A DNA stretch of 9,455 nt from assembly GCA_905233805.1 (NCBI GenBank), contig CAJOER010000135.1, forward strand, positions 1 to 9,455, given 5' to 3'. The notes under the pieces are model-generated. The model saw only the letters and a list, made by a program, of their open reading frames with translations, was not told the origin of the DNA and did not search any database. The DNA comes from an uncultured Eubacterium sp. GTDB taxonomy: Bacteria > Bacillota > Clostridia > Oscillospirales > Acutalibacteraceae. The translations under genes and the position numbers were made by a program. Shown here in pieces: positions 6,498 through 9,455 of the stretch. The number at the start of each line of letters is the position of its first letter. The first letter of the stretch is position 1.

Positions 6498-7676
6498 ATG
6501 GCATCTAACCAAAGAGAAAACGAAAGAAAAACTAAAAAACTGAAAAAAGAAGCCAGACTTCAGAGAATTATCTGGGGTATAATTATCTTTATTACGATTA
6601 TTCTTATTGCAATGAAAGTTGTTGAAGCCGATTTCAATTCGATTAAAGATAAGTATATCGACGAAAACGGTAAGATTAACGTTACGGCGGATATCGAAAG
6701 CGGTGTTTATCCATATCAGCTTGACTCCTCCGGAGGCGTAAAACTGTATTATCAGAGCGATAAACTCAACGTTCTTACAAGTTCTTCGTGTACGGTAATC
6801 AATCCCAAGGATACAACAAACCTCAACAGCTTTGTTCACGGCTATGCAAATCCTGTTGTTAAAACGGCGGGAAACTACTTTGTAACCTTTGACCAGGGCT
6901 CGACTAAAATGAGGCTTGACAACCTTAAAAAATGCGAGTTTGATATGACAACGGAGTATCCAATCCTCTGCGCAAATGTGTCCAAAACGGGTAATTTTAT
7001 TTACGCCACCACTGCAAAGGACAATAAGGCAACTCTTTACGTCGTCAATAAATCGCATAAAACGCTTCTGAAACATGAATTCAACGACGGCTACATAGTT
7101 TCCGTTGCCGTTGACCCTACAGGAAAGCGGTGCGCATTTGCCGCAATAAATTCCAAAAACGCCAAGTTTATAACTACCGTTTATACTATCAATATCGGCG
7201 ACGAGGGCGAAAGGGCGTCCTTTGAATTTGAGGGAACGAACGTCCTTGACTTGCATTACTGCGATAACGGACTTTACTTCGTCGGCGATAACGGATTATA
7301 TACCGTTACTTCACAGAAAAAACTGCACGAGGTGCTTAAATCCGGCACGGCAAATACGGTTTGCTTCGGCTATACGAGGGATGACGAGCTTCTTTACGTA
7401 TATTCGGATTATTCCTCGGCTAATGAAAATCATTTAATCAACGTTTCTCCTTCGGGAAGAAAACGTAAAAAGATAGAGCTGTCAAAGAAACCCAAGGCCG
7501 TTACCTCGGTTTCCAATGAGATTTGCCTGCTCTTTACAAATGAAATCAAAATCTATTCGCTGACAAGCGGAGAAGAGAAAGATAGTTTTAAATGTGACGA
7601 CGGCGTAAGCAGCGCATATAAACTTTCGTCAAGGGTCTTTATCATTAAAGGCCAGCAGCTTGACGTAATAGATTAA
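6498..7676 (+). CDS. Membrane-anchored beta-propeller-like protein (DUF5711 family)
   Basis: This 392-residue protein has a basic, lysine-rich cytoplasmic N-terminus (residues 1-23) and one hydrophobic segment at about 24-42. A long extracytoplasmic domain follows. That domain has repeating beta-strand units with phrases such as SGGVKLYYQSDKLNVLT, HGYANPVVKTAGNYFVTFDQG, ANVSKTGNFIYATT and VAVDPTGKRCAFAAINS. These look like blades of a WD40/YncE-like propeller and fit DUF5711, a family common in Clostridia, often near cvpA. No catalytic motif is visible and the role is unknown. A structural or sensing role at the membrane is only a guess. It lies 14 bases after truA and 12 before the cvpA-like gene, suggesting co-transcription. 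It appears full length. Confidence 0.85.
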   Translation: MASNQRENERKTKKLKKEARLQRIIWGIIIFITIILIAMKVVEADFNSIKDKYIDENGKINVTADIESGVYPYQLDSSGGVKLYYQSDKLNVLTSSSCTVINPKDTTNLNSFVHGYANPVVKTAGNYFVTFDQGSTKMRLDNLKKCEFDMTTEYPILCANVSKTGNFIYATTAKDNKATLYVVNKSHKTLLKHEFNDGYIVSVAVDPTGKRCAFAAINSKNAKFITTVYTINIGDEGERASFEFEGTNVLDLHYCDNGLYFVGDNGLYTVTSQKKLHEVLKSGTANTVCFGYTRDDELLYVYSDYSSANENHLINVSPSGRKRKKIELSKKPKAVTSVSNEICLLFTNEIKIYSLTSGEEKDSFKCDDGVSSAYKLSSRVFIIKGQQLDVID

Positions 7677-7679
7677 TCC

Positions 7680-7684
7680 GGAGG
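7680..7684 (+). promoter_or_regulatory. Ribosome binding site of the CvpA-family gene
   Basis: GGAGG sits four bases before ATG 7689, directly after the previous gene's stop at 7674-7676, and supports that start. Confidence 0.65.
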
Positions 7685-7688
7685 CATT

Positions 7689-8420
7689 ATGACAATATTC
7701 AATTATACGGTTAATTATTTTGACGTCGGTATTGCGGCGCTGATTCTGCTGACTGCAATAGTGGGGTGGAAGCGCGGAATTGCAATAAGCGTAACGAACT
7801 TTATAAGATGTTCTTTCGGCTTTTTCCTGTGCTTTTATCTCAGCTCCAATTTTTCGCAGATTGTGTATGAAAACTATGTTCGCCAGAGATGTCTTGACCA
7901 AATCAATGAGAAAATAGTCGTTTCAAACAATATTGACGAAACCATTAATAATCTCAACAGTTTTGTAAACGGCTTACCTGAATTTATATCGAATTCTCTG
8001 AACATAAAGAATATAGATATTTCATCAACGGCTCTTTCCGAGTCAATTCTCGATAATATATTCGAGCCGCTGATTATGGTACTTATTAAGATTGTAATCT
8101 TTATTGCCGCATTTATTCTTTTCTTCGGCGCAACGGGAATTATCCTCGCCGTCATAAGACACCATATCAGGAAGAAAGAAGAAAAGAGGGGCGGGCTTTC
8201 ACCGCTCAGAACTGCCGACAAGGCATTCGGAATGCTTTTCGGCGTGATAAAATCGTTTATTATCATACTTGCGCTGACTTCGATTATTATGTACTTTGCA
8301 AATATGGACGAAGCGGCGATTAACGACACAGGCTTTTTCAAAGAAGCTCAGAACAGCGTATTGCTGAAATACATAACGGAAATAAACCCATTTAACGCAA
8401 TAACGGAGGGATTAATATGA
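7689..8420 (+). CDS. CvpA family membrane protein
   Basis: This 243-residue multi-pass membrane protein resembles the CvpA (colicin V production) family. Hydrophobic segments lie at about 12-27, 36-53, 127-157 and 181-204. Between the second and third is a polar region rich in Asn, Ile and Ser. Family-like marks are GWKRG (26-30), just after the first helix, and the ADKAFGMLFGVIKS stretch (176-189) at the start of the last helix. The biochemical role of CvpA proteins is poorly defined; E. coli CvpA is needed for colicin V production and purF operon effects have been reported. Its TGA 8418-8420 overlaps the pgsA start (ATGA). The protein looks intact. Confidence 0.87.
   Translation: MTIFNYTVNYFDVGIAALILLTAIVGWKRGIAISVTNFIRCSFGFFLCFYLSSNFSQIVYENYVRQRCLDQINEKIVVSNNIDETINNLNSFVNGLPEFISNSLNIKNIDISSTALSESILDNIFEPLIMVLIKIVIFIAAFILFFGATGIILAVIRHHIRKKEEKRGGLSPLRTADKAFGMLFGVIKSFIIILALTSIIMYFANMDEAAINDTGFFKEAQNSVLLKYITEINPFNAITEGLI
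8405..8410 (+). promoter_or_regulatory. Ribosome binding site of pgsA
   Basis: GGAGGG lies six bases before ATG 8417, inside the end of the CvpA-family gene. It fixes the pgsA start and so shows that the charged N-terminal extension is probably translated. Confidence 0.7.
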
Positions 8421-8560
8421 ACGAAGAAGTAAAAAAGACCGAAGAAAAAAAGCCGGAAGACGCGCTGTTTTATAACTGGAACACAATTCCCAACTGGCTG
8501 TTTCTTAATTGCGGCAATCGTTATGGTAGTTGCCGCGCTTACCGATTTATTCGACGGTAA
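8417..8560 (+). CDS. pgsA: Phosphatidylglycerophosphate synthase PgsA, N-terminal part (gene broken near 8500)
   Basis: This is the start of the CDP-alcohol phosphatidyltransferase encoded by 8417-9002. A strongly charged extension (residues 1-16, rich in Lys and Glu) is followed by FYNWNTIPNWL. The IPNWL phrase matches the usual N-terminal PN-x-LT-x-x-R entry to the first membrane helix. After about 8500 the frame reads non-family sequence to TAA 8558-8560. The first transmembrane helix and its loop, about 30-35 residues in relatives, are missing. The continuation is in the +1 frame in the next entry. The piece alone has no domain that could work. Confidence 0.78.
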   Translation: MNEEVKKTEEKKPEDALFYNWNTIPNWLFLNCGNRYGSCRAYRFIRR

Positions 8561-9002
8561 AATTGCGAGAAAGTTCAATCAGGTATCAAATCTCGGAAAA
8601 ATCCTTGACCCGATTGCCGATAAGCTTTCCCAGATGGCTATCGTAATTATTCTTATTTATAAGTTCTGGGATATTAAATACTTCAGAGTCCTTCTGTTTA
8701 TGTTTATTGCCAAGGAGCTGCTTATGCTCATAGGCGGCGGACTCCTTCTTTCAAAAGGACTCAGACCCTCACCCGCCGAAATGGTCGGCAAGGTTGCGAC
8801 GACGGTATTCTACGTATTTATGATTATGATTATCGCTTTCGGCGGAGAAAACGCTGCTATTAAAAACATTCTCCCCGAGCCTGTAATGATAGGTATGGTA
8901 GTCATTTCTCTTATTCTTACCTTTGCCGCGATGTTCAGTTACGTTCCCGGCTTTATTAAACAGCTTAAAGAGAAAAAGAAGTTTCTTGACAGAGACGAAT
9001 AA
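8523..9002 (+). CDS. pgsA: CDP-diacylglycerol-glycerol-3-phosphate 3-phosphatidyltransferase PgsA, main part
   Basis: PgsA makes phosphatidylglycerophosphate from CDP-diacylglycerol and glycerol-3-phosphate in the membrane, the first step towards phosphatidylglycerol and cardiolipin. The CDP-alcohol phosphatidyltransferase signature D-x2-D-G-x2-A-R-x8-G-x3-D-x3-D is complete, from TDLFDG through GKILDPIADK. Several membrane helices follow, about four by eye, ending in a lysine-rich tail. Homology begins upstream of ATG 8523, near 8502 (FLIAAIVMVVAALTD), so that ATG is internal. The frame differs from the N-terminal piece. Choosing PgsA over other family members, such as PssA, rests on the motif spacing and the clostridial appearance and is likely but not certain. 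Confidence 0.88.
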   Translation: MVVAALTDLFDGKIARKFNQVSNLGKILDPIADKLSQMAIVIILIYKFWDIKYFRVLLFMFIAKELLMLIGGGLLLSKGLRPSPAEMVGKVATTVFYVFMIMIIAFGGENAAIKNILPEPVMIGMVVISLILTFAAMFSYVPGFIKQLKEKKKFLDRDE

Positions 9003-9024
9003 TTTAAGGAGAAACCTGTAATTA

Positions 9025-9321
9025 ATGAAACATCAGATGTGTTCACGCTGCGGTAAAAGACCTGCGGTAGTGTTTATTCAGAAAATGGAAGGCGACGAGG
9101 TTAAGCCCGAAGGACTTTGTATACCCTGTGCAAGGGAACTCAACGTCGGTCCTATTAACCAGATGATTGAGAAGCTCGGTATCAGCGAAGAGGAAATAGA
9201 AGCTGCAAGCGAGCAGATGGCTCAGTTTATGGAAAATATGGAAGACTTCAATTTCGGCGACCTCGGCGAGATGTTCAATCCCGATAATGCCGACGGAGCG
9301 CAGACTATGCCTTTCGCGTAA
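9025..9321 (+). CDS. McsA-like zinc-finger N-terminal region of a ClpC-type ATPase (interrupted by a stop)
   Basis: This 98-residue piece opens with a four-cysteine zinc finger: C6-x2-C9, then C32-x2-C35 in GLCIPCAREL, as in McsA and in the N-terminus of some clostridial ClpC proteins. Acidic, Met-rich helices follow (ISEEEIEAASEQMAQFMENMEDF). McsA proteins work with ClpC, CtsR and the McsB arginine kinase in protein quality control. The TAA at 9319-9321 interrupts a sequence that resumes in the same frame with LFGG, a Gly-Phe-rich linker, and reaches the ClpC start, so the two pieces were probably one gene. AAGGAG at 9006-9011 is 13 bases before ATG 9025, rather far. An independent McsA-like protein is the alternative. 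No CtsR operator is visible upstream. Confidence 0.78.
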   Translation: MKHQMCSRCGKRPAVVFIQKMEGDEVKPEGLCIPCARELNVGPINQMIEKLGISEEEIEAASEQMAQFMENMEDFNFGDLGEMFNPDNADGAQTMPFA

Positions 9322-9455
9322 CTTTTCGGCGGCGAAGGAGAAGTTTCCGGCGCCGATACAAAGGACGGTTCCAAGAAGAAGGGAAGAAAGCGCGGCAAGA
9401 AGTCGCAGGAGGATAACCGTAAGTTTTTGAATAACTACTGCAATAATCTTACCGA
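9322..9455 (+). CDS. ClpC-type Clp ATPase, start of AAA+ region (partial, runs off the window)
   Basis: After the TAA at 9319-9321 the same frame stays open to the window end. It reads LFGGEGEV, a Lys/Gly/Ser-rich linker, then RKFLNNYCNNLT. The last phrase matches the x-LxxYCxNLT motif that opens the ClpC/ClpB-type ATPase region in Oscillospirales proteins whose N-terminus is a McsA-like finger. No ATG or GTG occurs in this frame before the end; TTG 9427 has AGGAGG about 13 bases upstream but lies inside the motif. That favours an interrupted fusion over a separate gene. ClpC unfolds substrates and feeds them to ClpP. The ATPase motifs lie beyond the window. Confidence 0.62.

Noticed and set aside
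6495..7256. 253-codon open frame on the minus strand
   Set aside because: It lies fully opposite the DUF5711-like gene, has no recognisable domain or ribosome site, and arises from codon bias of the sense gene.
7874..8341. 155-codon open frame on the minus strand opposite the CvpA-family gene
   Set aside because: Its hydrophobic look follows from complementing a membrane-protein gene; no start signal or family resemblance.
1550..8510. Programmed ribosomal frameshifting or translational bypassing at the gene breaks
   Set aside because: The frame changes differ (+1, -1, -1, +1), there is no shared slippery sequence or stop context, and conserved residues are absent rather than displaced. Recoding cannot supply missing codons.
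8985..9024. CtsR operator or stress promoter before the zinc finger-ClpC gene
   Set aside because: No tandem GGTCAAA-type heptads are present in the 22-base gap or just upstream; the gene appears to follow pgsA in the same transcript.

Overview
This 9.5 kb window is a dense block of housekeeping genes, all on the + strand. It most likely comes from a low-to-mid G+C Clostridia-type Firmicute, probably an Oscillospirales/Ruminococcaceae-like gut anaerobe; this is inferred from protein character, not from a search. The grounds are the RuvAB, GlmM, ECF-transporter and TruA sequences, a ClpC carrying an N-terminal McsA-like zinc finger, a DUF5711-type propeller protein, and purine-rich Shine-Dalgarno sites. 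The longest gap between genes is about 31 bases, and many neighbours overlap as TAATG or ATGA. I see no tRNA, rRNA, mobile element, CRISPR array, riboswitch or convincing terminator.

Layout: the last 15 codons of ruvA (1-48); ruvB, Holliday junction helicase (80-1132); glmM, phosphoglucosamine mutase (1154-2456, broken); an RlmI/YwbD-type SAM methyltransferase (2456-3249, broken); the ECF transporter energizing module ecfA1-ecfA2-ecfT (3252-5780); truA, tRNA pseudouridine synthase (5777-6483, broken); a membrane-anchored DUF5711-like protein (6498-7676); a CvpA-family membrane protein (7689-8420); pgsA, phosphatidylglycerophosphate synthase (8417-9002, broken); and the start of a zinc-finger-ClpC fusion (9025 to the window end, broken). 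Together they cover DNA repair, peptidoglycan precursor supply, RNA modification, vitamin uptake, phospholipid synthesis and proteolysis. The tight spacing suggests one or a few long transcripts.

The most striking feature is not an exotic system but a repeated defect. At about 1555, 3010, 5849, 8500 and 9318 a normal-looking gene loses a short internal block. The loss is judged from memory of the families at roughly 10-35 residues for the four frame-changing cases; at 9318 the size is unclear. Reading resumes in another frame, or after an in-frame stop at 9319. Conserved residues are absent at the gaps, so this is missing DNA rather than simple frameshifting. The affected genes include normally essential ones (glmM, pgsA) and the rest of each is well conserved, so an assembly artefact is the leading explanation. 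Real deletions or strain-level decay remain possible. I found no convincing undescribed defence or mobile system.
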